DNA from: Marinobacter azerbaijanicus
Lineage (GTDB): Bacteria; Pseudomonadota; Gammaproteobacteria; Pseudomonadales; Oleiphilaceae
Direction: 5' to 3'
DNA length: 64,000 bases
Assembly: GCF_030250645.1 (NCBI RefSeq)
Contig: NZ_JASSVS010000001.1
Coordinates: 1-64,000, forward strand
Positions 16,487 through 27,555 of the stretch are shown piece by piece. A model generated the notes under the pieces. It did not search any database and was not told the DNA's origin. It was given only the letters and a program-made list of their open reading frames with translations. The translations under genes and the position numbers were made by a program. Position 1 is the first letter of the stretch; every line of letters starts with the position of its first letter.

Positions 16487-16846
16487 CTAATGGGCATGCC
16501 GGCGAACGGGAAAATAGTTCATCGGCCTGTGGTGCTTTTTAAGCCATTGGATCATTGAGGAGATGGTAAAGCCGTCGTTCTCGACCCCCTCAAAATCCAC
16601 TCCAATGCCGTTGTCGGATTTGCGGACAACATGGGCCCTGAGTCGCCGAAACTGCTTTTCCCGCTTGTCGGGAAAGCAGAATTCAAGTTCCAGGGTCTGG
16701 TTTAACTGAACGTCGGTGTAGTCAGTTGCAATGAACAGCCCCCGTTTCGAGGCATCCCTGACCTGGCCCGTGGCTACTGGCATTCCCCGCCTGTACACAA
16801 GCAGGCCAAGCTTTCCATGAACGCGTGTGCTGAGTCTGTGTTCCAT
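16487..16846 (-). CDS. PilZ domain protein
   Basis: 119 residues made of a single PilZ domain. Both c-di-GMP-binding motifs are visible: RLSTR near the N-terminus (RxxxR) and DASKRGLFI, which fits the [D/N]xSxxG motif. The following strands (LELEFCFPD, HVVRKSDNGIGVDFEG) complete the barrel. Such proteins act as cytosolic c-di-GMP receptors. It lies inside the glycogen minus-strand arm, upstream of the SDR and downstream of malQ, which raises the possibility of second-messenger input to storage metabolism. That link is inference from position. Confidence 0.85.
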   Translation of the reverse strand: MEHRLSTRVHGKLGLLVYRRGMPVATGQVRDASKRGLFIATDYTDVQLNQTLELEFCFPDKREKQFRRLRAHVVRKSDNGIGVDFEGVENDGFTISSMIQWLKKHHRPMNYFPVRRHAH

Positions 16847-16945
16847 GTTTCCCCCATTGACTCACAGAGAGCGTTGAATCTTCCTACTGCTTGTGTGTTA
16901 TATCGAAGTATTGGAGAAGCCTTCTTGATGTTGATCAAAAAACCA

Positions 16946-18439
16946 TCAGGCCTGAAGCAGTCGCCCATGCCGCTGGACTGATTCAGCGATTCTTGCTGAC
17001 AGATTGCCCGGGCAAAGATTCCAGTCCAGCTGCCATATCCAGTTATTTACAACAGTCCCCGGTGTGTTAAACCTGGCTTCCGTGCCAAGCCCCATGAAAT
17101 CCTGCATGGGGACGATAGCCAGGGAACAGACCGAGCGGAATGCAGCCTCTATCACAGGCCAGGGCATGTCCTCACCGGAAACACCCAGATAAGCATTAAC
17201 GTAGCGCCGGGTGCGCTCGTCAAGGCTCTGATACCAGCCAAGCGTGGTGTCGTTATCGTGGGTTCCCGTATACACAAGATCTCTTGAATGATGATTGTGC
17301 AGCAGGTGGGGGTTGTCCGGGCTTCCGTCAAAGCCGAATTGCATGACCGTCATACCCGGAAGCCGGAATCGTCTGCGAAGTTCTTCTACATCGTCACTGA
17401 TAATACCCAGGTTTTCGGCAACCAGTGGCAAATCAGGAAAACGACTGAAGCAGGCTTCAAGAAAGTGGCTCCCTGGCCCGGGTACCCAGTACCCGTGTAT
17501 GGGTTCGGGTGTCTCTGCCGGGATTTCCCAATAGGCCTGGAGCCCGCGGAAGTGATCAATGCGAATCAGGTCGAACAGATGGCGCTGGCTCTCAAGCCGC
17601 TCCAGCCACCACTGATAGCCATCCACGGCCATGGCTTCCCAATTATACAGCGGATTGCCCCAGTGCTGGCCGTGGGGGGAAAAATAGTCGGGTGGTACCC
17701 CTGCCACCACCGTGGGTTCACCTTTCTGGTTTAACTTGAACAAGTCGCGATTGGCCCAGACATCAGCGCTGTCGTGGGCAACGAAGATGGGTATGTCGCC
17801 AAACAGCAATACGCCTTTTCCCCGGGCGTAGTCGCGAAGGGATTGCCACTGGTGGTGGAACAGAAACTGTTCAAACCGGATTCTGGCGAGTCGGGGCTGG
17901 TTCTGGTCAATAAACGCCTGCAGTGCGCCAACATCCCGGTCTCTCAGTGTTTCCGGCCATTGCAGCCAGCCTGGTGAATCCTGAACTTCCCGAATTGCCC
18001 CGAAAAGACAGAAGTCATCCAGCCAGTAATCATTAATTGCCCGGAATCGCTGATAATCAGCCTGGTCGAGCCCGCTGCCACCTCTCCCTTCATTGTTGAA
18101 AAAGCGTTGGGCTGCCAGGCTCAATAGTTGAGGGCGAGAGTCGGCAGCCGATTGTGCCAGCTCGGACTCGATCAGAAGACCTGCCTGCAAGAGCTCAGAC
18201 AGATCCATGAAGTCGGGATTGCCGGCATGGGCGCTCAGGGACTGGTACGGCGAGAGATCCCGGTGCGTTGGCCCAATGGGTAGCGTTTGCCAGATACTCA
18301 GACCACTATCTGCCAGAAAATCCACAAAGTTACGGGCGCTCTCGCCGAGAACCCCCCAGGTCCCAGGCAGACTGGTTGGGTGAAGAAGAACACCGGCACG
18401 TCGGGTACTGAACAGATCCACGGTGCTGTGTGAAGTCAT
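16946..18439 (-). CDS. malQ: 4-alpha-glucanotransferase (amylomaltase, GH77)
   Basis: 497 residues, the normal size for bacterial MalQ of the short type. GH77 signatures are present: AGVLLHPTSLPG at the N-terminus, SPYQSLSAHAGNPDFMDL, GDIPIFVAHDSADVW, LIRIDHFRG with the nucleophile Asp, LVAENLGII with the acid/base Glu, and TGTHDNDTTLGWY. It moves maltooligosaccharide segments between alpha-1,4-glucans in the cytosol, making primers and longer chains for the phosphorylases. Its start overlaps the stop of the GH57 gene by four bases (ATGA), so the two are probably translationally coupled. Confidence 0.95.
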   Translation of the reverse strand: MTSHSTVDLFSTRRAGVLLHPTSLPGTWGVLGESARNFVDFLADSGLSIWQTLPIGPTHRDLSPYQSLSAHAGNPDFMDLSELLQAGLLIESELAQSAADSRPQLLSLAAQRFFNNEGRGGSGLDQADYQRFRAINDYWLDDFCLFGAIREVQDSPGWLQWPETLRDRDVGALQAFIDQNQPRLARIRFEQFLFHHQWQSLRDYARGKGVLLFGDIPIFVAHDSADVWANRDLFKLNQKGEPTVVAGVPPDYFSPHGQHWGNPLYNWEAMAVDGYQWWLERLESQRHLFDLIRIDHFRGLQAYWEIPAETPEPIHGYWVPGPGSHFLEACFSRFPDLPLVAENLGIISDDVEELRRRFRLPGMTVMQFGFDGSPDNPHLLHNHHSRDLVYTGTHDNDTTLGWYQSLDERTRRYVNAYLGVSGEDMPWPVIEAAFRSVCSLAIVPMQDFMGLGTEARFNTPGTVVNNWIWQLDWNLCPGNLSARIAESVQRHGRLLQA

Positions 18440-20163
18440 ACCGCGTTATCCGCTTCGTGCCCGGGGCGCATGGTTCCGCCCCGCGCGGGCTCGCCGCTGC
18501 CCTGGCTCAGTTGCTGGAAGACCGAAGGCGGTGCCGGGTAATCTATCTTCTCGTAAAGGTTGACCAGATGCCTGCGGTACAGATGCTCAAAATCACTGAC
18601 AATCTGGGCAGGGTTGTAATCTCCGAACCACCAGAACCAGTCTGAACCCTCACAGATCGCCAACTGTTGCCTTGCAGACTCTTTCTGCTCGGAACTGAGA
18701 CCGCCATTGTCCATCACACGGTCGAAGTGCATCTTGGCTTCACACAGTAGATCCCAGGCGCGGTTCTTGTCCGGATCCCCGATCCAGGTTGAGAAGGTGC
18801 CATAGATCCAGCTACCGGCCACCAGATGGGGAAGACGGTCAGGTTCGCTCACCGGATCTGCAACCAGTTCGCTGTAGGTGGTCAGCTGAAGTTTCGGGTG
18901 GTGTGCAAGCACCCGGTACAGTTCGTCCAGAAAGTGGAAGCCATTTTCCGGGTAGTATTCCCAGGCATTCTCGCCATCCATGATTACGGAGATAACCTGT
19001 GGTGAAGCGCCCCTGGACTGGCCGGCGATGTTTTCCATGTGATGGACAAGGTCGCCAACGGCATCCACGGCATGCCAGTCAGCGTAGGTGAAGCCAATGA
19101 GATCGGAGAGCCCGTCATCCCGGAAGAAAACGCTGACTGCAGAGTCACCGAAGGCGTAAGGCTGGTGTATTCCGGCATCCGGAAGGTCAGGATTGGTCTT
19201 CCGTGCCAGCTTGAGACTGTTGTGATACACAGAATCGCCACTGGCGGTCCAGCGGAAGCCCTGGTTATCCAGTAACCCGAGCGTGGCCTGGCTGAGGCCA
19301 CCTTCCGATGCCCAGCAGCCGGTGGGCTCTATACCAAAAAATCGCTGGAAAACCGTTTTCGCCTGCTGGAGTTGCCACTCCGCCCGTTCCTTGCCGCCGG
19401 GGTAATGACTGTGGGCGGGCAAGACGATATCCGGCATTGCCTCCCGGGCGCATTCAAGTTCCATTAGCAGGGGCAGCATGGCATGGGTGTAGGGGCTCAC
19501 CGACAGCTCGACCTGGCCTTTCTGGGCCAGATGCCGGTATCTCGGCCCGATACCTGACAGTACATCGAAAATAACATCAAGAAGGGCGCGCCGGTCATCC
19601 AGGGTGAAGTTATGGCTTTTCTCCTGAAGGCTCTGAATACAATGCTCTTTCCGGCGTATGGTTTCGCCCATCCAGCCCAGGTGGTACCAGACCAGCAGAT
19701 CGGACAGGAAACGACTGGATATATACCGCTGCACTTCCGGTTTTTGCCGGTACACATCGGCCAGTTCAGCCAATCGTGTGAAGGCGGGATAACGACTGAT
19801 AATCCGTTCAGGATTGGCGCGCAGGCACTTCTCAATCAGTCCCAGAAAGGCCGGTGTTCCGGGTTCAGGTAACTCATCTGCCACTAGAGCGGCAAGCAGT
19901 GGATCACCTATCTCTCCGGCGCCGTGACGCCAGCGCTCAATCTGAACCAGGTAGCTTTCAATCTGCTCCAGCAGAATCGGCGCAAAGTTCACCACTGCCC
20001 TCGCCTCGGGCTCCCGTTCAAGGTGCGCAGCCATATCGCTGTAATCCTTGATGGTGTGCAGATACACCCAGGGAAACAGGAACTGCCCGGTCCGCATATC
20101 CTGATAGGAGGGTTGGTGCATGTGCCAGCAAAGCACAACCGGGGTTTTGGTTTCAGAGACCAT
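18436..20163 (-). CDS. Glycoside hydrolase family 57 protein
   Basis: 575 residues from the ATG at 20163; the frame is open further upstream inside glgC, but this start gives the canonical GH57 N-terminus, [14 protein letters not shown]. Other GH57 blocks are [18 protein letters not shown], which should hold the nucleophile Glu, [18 protein letters not shown], which should hold the acid/base Asp, and [16 protein letters not shown]57 includes amylases, branching enzymes and amylopullulanases; which one this is cannot be told. With no glgX in the window, a role in trimming or debranching glycogen is attractive but unproven. It overlaps the end of glgC by 11 bases and malQ by four. Confidence 0.9.
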   Translation of the reverse strand: MVSETKTPVVLCWHMHQPSYQDMRTGQFLFPWVYLHTIKDYSDMAAHLEREPEARAVVNFAPILLEQIESYLVQIERWRHGAGEIGDPLLAALVADELPEPGTPAFLGLIEKCLRANPERIISRYPAFTRLAELADVYRQKPEVQRYISSRFLSDLLVWYHLGWMGETIRRKEHCIQSLQEKSHNFTLDDRRALLDVIFDVLSGIGPRYRHLAQKGQVELSVSPYTHAMLPLLMELECAREAMPDIVLPAHSHYPGGKERAEWQLQQAKTVFQRFFGIEPTGCWASEGGLSQATLGLLDNQGFRWTASGDSVYHNSLKLARKTNPDLPDAGIHQPYAFGDSAVSVFFRDDGLSDLIGFTYADWHAVDAVGDLVHHMENIAGQSRGASPQVISVIMDGENAWEYYPENGFHFLDELYRVLAHHPKLQLTTYSELVADPVSEPDRLPHLVAGSWIYGTFSTWIGDPDKNRAWDLLCEAKMHFDRVMDNGGLSSEQKESARQQLAICEGSDWFWWFGDYNPAQIVSDFEHLYRRHLVNLYEKIDYPAPPSVFQQLSQGSGEPARGGTMRPGHEADNAV

Positions 20164-21415
20164 GAGGGTAATCCTGCCCGAGCATCTCGGGTGTGACCAG
20201 TACGATTCCTTTGGGAGAAACATGAAACCGCTTGCGGTCTTCAGCTTCATCAAACCCGATACGGGAGCCCTCTGGAATGCGGCAGCCCCGATCAATCAGC
20301 GCGTTGCGGATGTGGCAGTGGCGGCCAATATCCACATCCGGATAGATGACAGAGTCTGAGATATCGCTGTAGGAATGAACCCTGACCTGTGAGAACAGAA
20401 GCGAATGTCTCACCGAAGCACCGGAAACAATACAGCCTCCGGCTACCATCGAATCCACCGCCATTCCGCGACGGTTGTCGTCATCAAAGATAAATTTTGC
20501 CGGAGGCAATTGTTCCTGGTACGTCCATATAGGCCAGTGGGAATCGTACAGATTCAGTTCCGGGCTGATACCGATCAGTTCAAGATTGGCCTGCCAGAGA
20601 GAATCTATGGTTCCGACATCCCGCCAATAGGCTGGTTTGTTCTGCACCGGGTCCCGGAATGGAAAAGCTGTGACGCGCAGGCGCCGGATCACGGATGGAA
20701 TAATATCTTTGCCGAAATCGTGAGAGGTTTCACCATCCATGTGGTCTCGCATCAACTCATCGAAAAGGACCTGGGTGCTGAACACATAGATACCCATGGA
20801 AGCCAGCGCCTTGCCGGGTTTACCTGGCATGGGCTTGGGGTTCTCCGGCTTTTCCAGAAACTCCGTAATTCTGAGCTCATCGTCGACCGACATAACCCCG
20901 AACGCCGAAGCTTCTTCAATGGGCACCTCGATACAACCCACGGTGATATCGGCGTCATTCTCGACATGGGCGGCCAGCATGGTTCCGTAGTCCATCTTGT
21001 AGATATGGTCGCCGGCGAGAATCAACACATATTCAGGCTTGTGGCTTCGGATAATATCGAGGTTCTGCAGCACTGCATCCGCAGTGCCTTCGTACCATGA
21101 GGTCTCAATTCGCTGCTGCGCGGGCCAGAGTTCAACAAATTCATCCAGTTCCCCGCGAAGGAACCCCCAGCCCCGCTGAATGTGCCGGATCAGGGAGTGG
21201 GACTTGTACTGGGTGATCACGCCAACCTGGCCAATACCTGAGTTGACGCAGTTCGACAGCGGAAAATCGATGATCCGGAACTTGCCGCCAAACGGAACGG
21301 CCGGTTTGGCGCGCCATTTGGTCAGGTCGTGAAGCCGGGAGCCCCGCCCCCCCGCAAGAACCAGTGCAAGGGTTTGACGAGTAAGGCGACTGACAAAACG
21401 CTTGGCCGTATGCAT
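20153..21415 (-). CDS. glgC: Glucose-1-phosphate adenylyltransferase
   Basis: 420 residues from the ATG at 21415, preceded by AGGGA; an ATG ten codons upstream is possible. GlgC landmarks are clear: [24 protein letters not shown] (pyrophosphate loop), [49 protein letters not shown] and the C-terminal left-handed beta-helix repeats ([20 protein letters not shown]). It makes ADP-glucose from glucose-1-phosphate and ATP, the committed step of bacterial glycogen synthesis, and is usually allosterically controlled. It is first in the minus-strand arm and divergent from glgB. Confidence 0.96.
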   Translation of the reverse strand: MHTAKRFVSRLTRQTLALVLAGGRGSRLHDLTKWRAKPAVPFGGKFRIIDFPLSNCVNSGIGQVGVITQYKSHSLIRHIQRGWGFLRGELDEFVELWPAQQRIETSWYEGTADAVLQNLDIIRSHKPEYVLILAGDHIYKMDYGTMLAAHVENDADITVGCIEVPIEEASAFGVMSVDDELRITEFLEKPENPKPMPGKPGKALASMGIYVFSTQVLFDELMRDHMDGETSHDFGKDIIPSVIRRLRVTAFPFRDPVQNKPAYWRDVGTIDSLWQANLELIGISPELNLYDSHWPIWTYQEQLPPAKFIFDDDNRRGMAVDSMVAGGCIVSGASVRHSLLFSQVRVHSYSDISDSVIYPDVDIGRHCHIRNALIDRGCRIPEGSRIGFDEAEDRKRFHVSPKGIVLVTPEMLGQDYPHGL

Positions 21416-21445
21416 AGCTGCTTCCCTGAAACCCCCTTTACGCAT

Positions 21446-21604
21446 GAGCTGTTGTTCAGCGGCAAGGGTCTGCCATGGATTTGACGCTTGTAATCATATT
21501 AGAACACTATCACGGAATTATGACGTAAGATTGCTTTGGGTCATTTTTAAAACAGGCCCGCTATCGTCCAATGGGAATTTCACCTGGTCAGGAAAGCAAG
21601 GTCT
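21446..21604. promoter_or_regulatory. Divergent promoter region of the glycogen locus
   Basis: About 160 bases separate the glgC and glgB starts and must hold promoters for both arms. A TTGACG at about 21480 and a TAATAT on the minus strand near 21497-21502 are candidate elements, but neither has a well-spaced partner, so no exact promoter is claimed. No strong palindrome was seen. Confidence 0.45.
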
Positions 21605-23491
21605 ATGGACAGTCCAGCGCTCAGCGAATTTGACCTCCATCTCTTTGCCGAAGGCAGGCATTGGCACATATACAATGTTCTGGGCGCCCACGTCTGCAGA
21701 AACGCGGGTGTCGAGGGTGTTCGGTTTGCAGTCTGGGCGCCCCATGCAAAGGCGGTCAGCGTTATTGGCGAGTTCAATGACTGGGATTCCGGCACCCACC
21801 CGATGAGCCTGCATCATGGTTTCGGCGTCTGGTCGTGTTTTATCCCGGAGATCGGTACCGGAACTCTCTACAAGTTCGCTATTACCACCGAGGCGGGCCG
21901 TCAGTTACTGAAAACCGATCCTTACGGTCAGGCCTTTGAACTAAGGCCCGCTACCGCCGCCGTAGTGACTGAACGTGGCCACTTCTGCTGGAATGATGGT
22001 GACTGGCTGTCCAGACGGGGCCACTGGAACTGGCAGGACTCCCCCATTTCAATCTACGAGGTGCATGCCGCTTCCTGGCGCCACCATGGCTCAGGGCGTT
22101 GGCTGACCTATCGCGAACTCGCCGACCAGTTGATTCCCTATGTCCTGGAGCTGGGTTTCACCCACATCGAACTGTTACCGGTTACCGAGCATCCTCTTGA
22201 TGAGTCCTGGGGATACCAGACCACCGGCTATTACGCACCGACCAGCCGGTTCGGAACGCCCGATGACCTGCGCTATCTGGTTGACCAATGCCATCAGCAT
22301 AACATCGGCGTTATCCTGGACTGGGTGCCGGGGCACTTCCCCACCGACGAGCACGCACTTGCACTGTTCGATGGCAGCGCTCTTTATGAGCATGAAGATC
22401 CCCGCCAGGGTCGCCACCAGGACTGGGGCACTCTGATCTACAATTATGGCCGCCACGAAGTGCGGAACTTTCTCATCGGCAGTGCCCTGTTCTGGCTTGA
22501 CGCTTTCCATATTGACGGCCTGCGGGTGGATGCCGTGGCTTCCATGCTTTACCTGAACTATTCCCGAAAGGAGGGGGAATGGCTGCCCAATATCCATGGT
22601 GGCAATGAAAATCTCGAAGCCATCGACTTTCTGAGAGAACTGAACCAGGTCTGCCAGAGCCGCTTTCCGGGAACGCTGGTCTGTGCCGAGGAATCCACCT
22701 CCTGGCCACGGGTTACCCGCCCGCCGGAAATCGGAGGCCTTGGCTTCAACCTGAAATGGAACATGGGCTGGATGCACGATACCCTGGATTACCTGAAACA
22801 GGACCCTGTTTACCGACAGTACCACCACGACAAACTGACCTTTGGCCTGGTCTATGCCTTTACCGAGAATTTTCTGCTTCCGTTGTCACACGACGAGGTG
22901 GTGCACGGTAAAGGTAGCCTGATCAACAAAATGAACGGGGATGAGTGGCAACAGCGCGCTTCGTTGCGCACACTCTTTACCTATATGTATGCCTATCCCG
23001 GAGCCAAGCTTTTGTTCATGGGTGGCGAGTTCGGTCAGCGTCGGGAGTGGAGCGAATCCCGTGAACTGGATTGGTCGTTGCTTTCATATCCCGAACACCA
23101 GGGGCTCAGGACACTGGTGCAGGACCTCAACGGCCTGTATCGCCGGGAAGTCTCACTGCACGGAGACTGTTTCCGCCCGCAGGGGTTCGAATGGATCGAC
23201 TGCCATGACTCACCTCAGTCCGTTATCAGTTTCCTGCGTACTGCAAAAGGCGAAACTTCGGTAATTGTCGTCAACTTCACTCCGATTCCCCGGCATCGAT
23301 ATCGAATCGGATTACCGCAAGGGGGAATCTGGCGGGAAATCTTCAATTCGGATTCCCGGTATTATGGCGGTAGCAACCTGGGCAATCCCTTTCCCATGCC
23401 GACTGACGAGCAGCCATGGATGAACCGCAACTGGTCGCTGGAACTGACCCTGCCCCCACTGGGCGCAATTATTCTGAGGCCGGCACCATGA
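21605..23491 (+). CDS. glgB: 1,4-alpha-glucan branching enzyme (GH13)
   Basis: 628 residues with an N-terminal CBM48-like domain ([23 protein letters not shown]) and a GH13 catalytic domain. Conserved regions are [20 protein letters not shown] with the nucleophile Asp, [10 protein letters not shown] with the acid/base Glu, and [14 protein letters not shown] with the transition-state Asp. It introduces alpha-1,6 branches into glycogen. It is slightly shorter than E. coli GlgB (728 residues), lacking the first N-terminal domain, as in many other bacteria. Its stop overlaps the glgA start by four bases. Confidence 0.96.
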   Translation: MDSPALSEFDLHLFAEGRHWHIYNVLGAHVCRNAGVEGVRFAVWAPHAKAVSVIGEFNDWDSGTHPMSLHHGFGVWSCFIPEIGTGTLYKFAITTEAGRQLLKTDPYGQAFELRPATAAVVTERGHFCWNDGDWLSRRGHWNWQDSPISIYEVHAASWRHHGSGRWLTYRELADQLIPYVLELGFTHIELLPVTEHPLDESWGYQTTGYYAPTSRFGTPDDLRYLVDQCHQHNIGVILDWVPGHFPTDEHALALFDGSALYEHEDPRQGRHQDWGTLIYNYGRHEVRNFLIGSALFWLDAFHIDGLRVDAVASMLYLNYSRKEGEWLPNIHGGNENLEAIDFLRELNQVCQSRFPGTLVCAEESTSWPRVTRPPEIGGLGFNLKWNMGWMHDTLDYLKQDPVYRQYHHDKLTFGLVYAFTENFLLPLSHDEVVHGKGSLINKMNGDEWQQRASLRTLFTYMYAYPGAKLLFMGGEFGQRREWSESRELDWSLLSYPEHQGLRTLVQDLNGLYRREVSLHGDCFRPQGFEWIDCHDSPQSVISFLRTAKGETSVIVVNFTPIPRHRYRIGLPQGGIWREIFNSDSRYYGGSNLGNPFPMPTDEQPWMNRNWSLELTLPPLGAIILRPAP

Positions 23492-24942
23492 TCCGGGTTC
23501 TGTTCGCCACCAGTGAAGTATACCCACTGGTTAAAACAGGCGGTCTCGCGGATGTGTCTGCCAGCTTGCCGGAAGCACTCTGCAGGCTGCAATACGATGT
23601 CCAGATTCTCCTTCCAGGCTACCCTGCTGCTATCAAAGCCGCCAGGGAAGCAGGTTCCCGGCAAAAATCCCGGTTCCGGGTGGGGCAATATGAAGTCAGC
23701 CTCTGGCAGACGCGGCTTCCGGGTACAGCAGTCACGCTCTGGCTGGTGGACTGTCCGCCGTTGTTTGAAAGGGCGGGAAACCCCTATCAGAATGAGAAGG
23801 GGCAGGACTGGTGGGATAATGCCCACCGGTTTGAGCTGTTCGGCAAAGTCGGCGCCATGATGGCCGTCGGCGAGGCGGGGCTTGGCTGGAGACCGGATCT
23901 GGTGCACTGCAACGATTGGCAAACCGGGCTGATCCCGGTGTTTCTTGAACACTACCCCAACCGGCCCGGTACCGTATTCACGATCCACAACCTGGCGTAT
24001 CAGGGATTATTCCCCCATGAAACCTTCCGGTCGCTGGGGTTGCCGGACTCTCTCTGGAACATGCACCAGCTGGAATTCTATGGCCAGCTGTCTTTTATTA
24101 AAGGCGGGCTGGTTTTCAGCGATCGCATCACCACCGTCAGCCCCGGCTATGCGCAGGAGATTCAGACCCCGGAATTCGGAAATGGTCTTGATGGCGTTCT
24201 CAGGCAGCGCCAGCAATACCTGACGGGCATCCTCAACGGCATTGATACCCGGGTCTGGAACCCGGAAGAGGATCCCCAACTGGCGTTCCATTACGGAGCC
24301 GATTACCTGGAGAACAAGGCACAGTGTCGTGCAAGCCTGGAGCGGGAACTGGGGCTTGATGTCAGTGGCGGACCGTTGCTTGGCTTCATTGGTCGACTGG
24401 TGGAGCAGAAAGGGGTGGACTGGCTGATTGCAGTGATACCGGAGCTGCTTGAACGAGGCTGCCAGTTCGCATTGCTCGGTTCCGGTGAGACAGTCTACGA
24501 AGAAGCTCTAAAGGCGCTGGCGCGGCAGTGGCCGGGGCAGATGTCCCTGACTCTGGGTTACGACGAGGGGCTTTCCCATCGTATCACCGCAGGGTGCGAT
24601 ATTTTTCTGATGCCCTCCCGCTTCGAGCCTTGTGGACTGAACCAGATGTACAGTCTGCGCTATGGCACGGTTCCCGTGGTACACGCGGTTGGCGGCCTGT
24701 CTGATACGGTAATCGACCCACAGGAAACAGGTTTTGGCAAGGCCAACGGGTTCCGCTTCAAGGACGCCAGCGAACGGGCCCTGCTGGCGGCGGTTGACCG
24801 CGCATTGAAACATTTCAGGAACCGGAAATCATGGCGGCAGCTGCAGAGGAATGGAATGGTAGCCGATTATTCCTGGAAAAAGAGGGCTCGCAACTACGGT
24901 GACCTTTACCTGGATGTTCTCAAAGAGCGCGAGAATCAATAG
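23488..24942 (+). CDS. glgA: Glycogen synthase (GT5)
   Basis: 484 residues from the ATG at 23488, in an ATGA overlap with glgB. The ADP-glucose-binding motif [17 protein letters not shown] lies near the N-terminus. Further GT5 landmarks are [42 protein letters not shown] and the C-terminal retaining-transferase segment [30 protein letters not shown], which carries the acidic and Gly-rich donor-binding residues. It elongates glycogen with ADP-glucose from GlgC. Length and motif order are normal. Confidence 0.96.
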   Translation: MIRVLFATSEVYPLVKTGGLADVSASLPEALCRLQYDVQILLPGYPAAIKAAREAGSRQKSRFRVGQYEVSLWQTRLPGTAVTLWLVDCPPLFERAGNPYQNEKGQDWWDNAHRFELFGKVGAMMAVGEAGLGWRPDLVHCNDWQTGLIPVFLEHYPNRPGTVFTIHNLAYQGLFPHETFRSLGLPDSLWNMHQLEFYGQLSFIKGGLVFSDRITTVSPGYAQEIQTPEFGNGLDGVLRQRQQYLTGILNGIDTRVWNPEEDPQLAFHYGADYLENKAQCRASLERELGLDVSGGPLLGFIGRLVEQKGVDWLIAVIPELLERGCQFALLGSGETVYEEALKALARQWPGQMSLTLGYDEGLSHRITAGCDIFLMPSRFEPCGLNQMYSLRYGTVPVVHAVGGLSDTVIDPQETGFGKANGFRFKDASERALLAAVDRALKHFRNRKSWRQLQRNGMVADYSWKKRARNYGDLYLDVLKERENQ

Positions 24943-24983
24943 CTGGATTAGTGCGAGCATGTGCCCGCCCGGAGACAATCGAC

Positions 24984-27536
24984 ATGCATAAAGCAACGGA
25001 ATTCCGACTTGAGGCCCACCCCCTGCTTCCCGAGGCCCTCGAACGTCTTGAGGATCTGGCCAATGACCTATTCTACAGCTGGGATCACGGGGTCCGCAGT
25101 CTGTTTGCCCGGATTGACCTTCGGCTATGGCAGAAAGTCGAACATAACCCCAAACTGTTTCTCAGACGTGTCGCCCAGGACCGACTGGATGAGGCGGCTG
25201 AAGATCGCGCATTCCTGGCCGAGTACCGTCGGGTACTGAGCACTTACGATGCCTACCTGGAAGCCGGCCCCGGGCCGGAAGTGACTGAAAAGCTGGACCC
25301 TGAAACAGCACTGGTGGCGTACTTCTGTGCCGAATTCGGTTTTCATGAGAGCTTTCCGATCTACTCCGGAGGACTGGGCATTCTGGCTGGCGACCACTGC
25401 AAGGCCGCCAGTGACCTGGCTCTGCCCTTCGTGGCTATAGGTCTGCTGTATCAGCAGGGGTACTTCATTCAGAGCATCGACGCCCAGGGCCAGCAGATTG
25501 CCCGATATCAGTCCCACTCCAGTGATGAACTGCCGATTACGCCTGTTATCAAGGACGGTGAGGTTCTCAGGATATCCGTGCCCTTCCCTGGCCGTAACGT
25601 CATTGCGCGTGTCTGGGAGGCCAGGGTTGGGCATATCCGCTTGTATCTGCTGGACAGTCATACCGACGAAAACAGCCACGAAGACCAGCAACTGACACTG
25701 CAGCTTTACGGCGGTGACGAATCCACGCGGATCAGCCAGGAGATGCTCCTCGGTATAGGGGGAACTCGCGTGCTTGAGGCGCTGGGGCTGCAACCGACGG
25801 TCTGGCACATTAATGAGGGGCACGCAGCGTTCCAGATTCTTGAACGTTGCCGGCAGACCATGGCCGGAGGATTAAGTTTCGAGGCGGCGCTGGAGGCTGT
25901 GGCCGGAGCAACACTGTTCACCACCCATACGCCAGTGGCAGCCGGCCACGATATCTTTCCGAGGGACCTGGTCTACCATGCGCTCGGCAGCTATCTGGAA
26001 GAGTCTGGCCTGGACTTCGAGAAAGTGTTTGCCCTCGGCGCGAATGGCGACAGTGAAAGCTTCAATATGACGGGCCTGGGCCTTCGTGGGTCCCGGTTCC
26101 ACAACGGCGTAAGCCGCATTCACGGTGGTGTGGCTGCTTCCATGGAAGGTGGTATATGGCCCCAGGTCCCGCCAGAGGAAAACCCGATCGGTTACATTAC
26201 CAACGGCGTGCACGTGCCCACCTTTCTGGCGCCTGAGTGGTCAAGCCTGTTCGACATACAGGCTCCCACCTGGAAGAGCGAGCTTCGCAATCCGCCATTC
26301 TGGGAGTTTATCGACCAGATTCCGGATTACCACTACTGGAGTGTTCACAAGGCGCTCAAACAGCAGATGGCTGAATACATTGTTCGCTGTCTCAAACGCC
26401 AGCATAAACGTAACGGTATCGGCCATTCAGTAACGGAAAGGATGACGCGCCCTCTGGTCTCACCGGAAAAAGATACTCTGGTGATCGGTTTTGCGCGGCG
26501 GTTTGCCACCTATAAACGAGCCACTCTGATCTTTTCCGATCTCGACCGGCTGGAGCAGATTGTCACCAACCCGGACCGCCCGGTGGTACTGGTTTTTGCC
26601 GGCAAGGCCCACCCTCGGGACAAACCCGGCCAGCAGCTGATCAAGGTCATTCATGACCTTTCCATGCACCCCTCCCTGATGGGACATCTGATTCTGCTCG
26701 AGGATTACGACCAGGCGATGGCCCGGCGTCTGCTCAGTGGCGTGGATGTCTGGCTGAATACCCCCGAATATCCCAAGGAGGCCAGCGGAACCTCTGGCGA
26801 AAAAGCCGCCCTGAATGGTGCGCTGAATCTGAGTGTGCTGGATGGCTGGTGGGGCGAGGGTTATGACGGCAAGAATGGCTGGGGCATTCCGCCCCGTGAC
26901 ACGGAACTGGATGCTGAGTTCCGTAATGCTGAGGAGGCTCGCGACCTTATCGATATGCTGGAATTCGAGGTGGTACCGCTCTATTACGAGCGAGCCTCGC
27001 AGGGCTATTCCAAGGGCTGGGTAAAACGCTCAAAAGCTTCCATGAAAACTATTACGCCACGGTTCAACAGCCAGCGAATGGTGATGGATTACGTTACCAA
27101 CTACTACCAGACCGCGTCCAGCCATGGAGCCAGGCTGATGGCTGACGGCGGCAGGCTGGCCAGCGAACTGGCAGACTGGAAATCAAGGGTCCGGGAAGCC
27201 TGGCAGGGCGTTACGCTGGGTGTTGTCGGGTGTGTGGAGTCCCACTGTCCCCACGACGGCACTGTGGACCTTCGGGTGGAGGCAGTACTCAATGGCCTGA
27301 GTGCCGATGATGTCCGCGTGGAGTGTCTGGTCCGCCCGGAATGCACGGGAACCCACAAGACATCGGGACCCGCGAGTTTCTTTCTGAAACCGGAAAGCGA
27401 GGCTGACGGCAGAACCGTATTTGCCACACAGGTCCAACCTTCCTACCCCGGACTTCAGACTCTGAGGCTCAGAATGTACCCCTATCACCAGGCACTAGGC
27501 CACCCCCTGGAGATGGGCGCCATGCTCTGGGTCTGA
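24984..27536 (+). CDS. glgP: Alpha-glucan phosphorylase 2 (GT35, DUF3417-containing type)
   Basis: 850 residues from the ATG at 24984, which has CCCGGAGA upstream; the frame opens earlier at 24951. Like phosphorylase 1 it starts with the DUF3417 region (LEDLANDLFYSWDHGVRSLFARID) and carries YFCAEFGFHESFPIYSGGLG, WHINEGHAAFQ, YITNGVHVPTF, FARRFATYKRATLI and EASGTSGEKAALNGALNLS with the presumed PLP Lys. It differs from paralog 1 in that last motif (GTSGEK against GTSGMK), so the two are old paralogs or came from different sources, not a recent duplication. It releases glucose-1-phosphate and ends the plus arm of the glycogen locus. Confidence 0.92.
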   Translation: MHKATEFRLEAHPLLPEALERLEDLANDLFYSWDHGVRSLFARIDLRLWQKVEHNPKLFLRRVAQDRLDEAAEDRAFLAEYRRVLSTYDAYLEAGPGPEVTEKLDPETALVAYFCAEFGFHESFPIYSGGLGILAGDHCKAASDLALPFVAIGLLYQQGYFIQSIDAQGQQIARYQSHSSDELPITPVIKDGEVLRISVPFPGRNVIARVWEARVGHIRLYLLDSHTDENSHEDQQLTLQLYGGDESTRISQEMLLGIGGTRVLEALGLQPTVWHINEGHAAFQILERCRQTMAGGLSFEAALEAVAGATLFTTHTPVAAGHDIFPRDLVYHALGSYLEESGLDFEKVFALGANGDSESFNMTGLGLRGSRFHNGVSRIHGGVAASMEGGIWPQVPPEENPIGYITNGVHVPTFLAPEWSSLFDIQAPTWKSELRNPPFWEFIDQIPDYHYWSVHKALKQQMAEYIVRCLKRQHKRNGIGHSVTERMTRPLVSPEKDTLVIGFARRFATYKRATLIFSDLDRLEQIVTNPDRPVVLVFAGKAHPRDKPGQQLIKVIHDLSMHPSLMGHLILLEDYDQAMARRLLSGVDVWLNTPEYPKEASGTSGEKAALNGALNLSVLDGWWGEGYDGKNGWGIPPRDTELDAEFRNAEEARDLIDMLEFEVVPLYYERASQGYSKGWVKRSKASMKTITPRFNSQRMVMDYVTNYYQTASSHGARLMADGGRLASELADWKSRVREAWQGVTLGVVGCVESHCPHDGTVDLRVEAVLNGLSADDVRVECLVRPECTGTHKTSGPASFFLKPESEADGRTVFATQVQPSYPGLQTLRLRMYPYHQALGHPLEMGAMLWV

Positions 27537-27555
27537 AGCCCGGGCATGGCGGGTC

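Noticed and set aside
16061..16558. Plus-strand frame opposite the SDR and PilZ genes
   Set aside because: Antisense to an SDR with all catalytic motifs; no ribosome site and no recognisable product.
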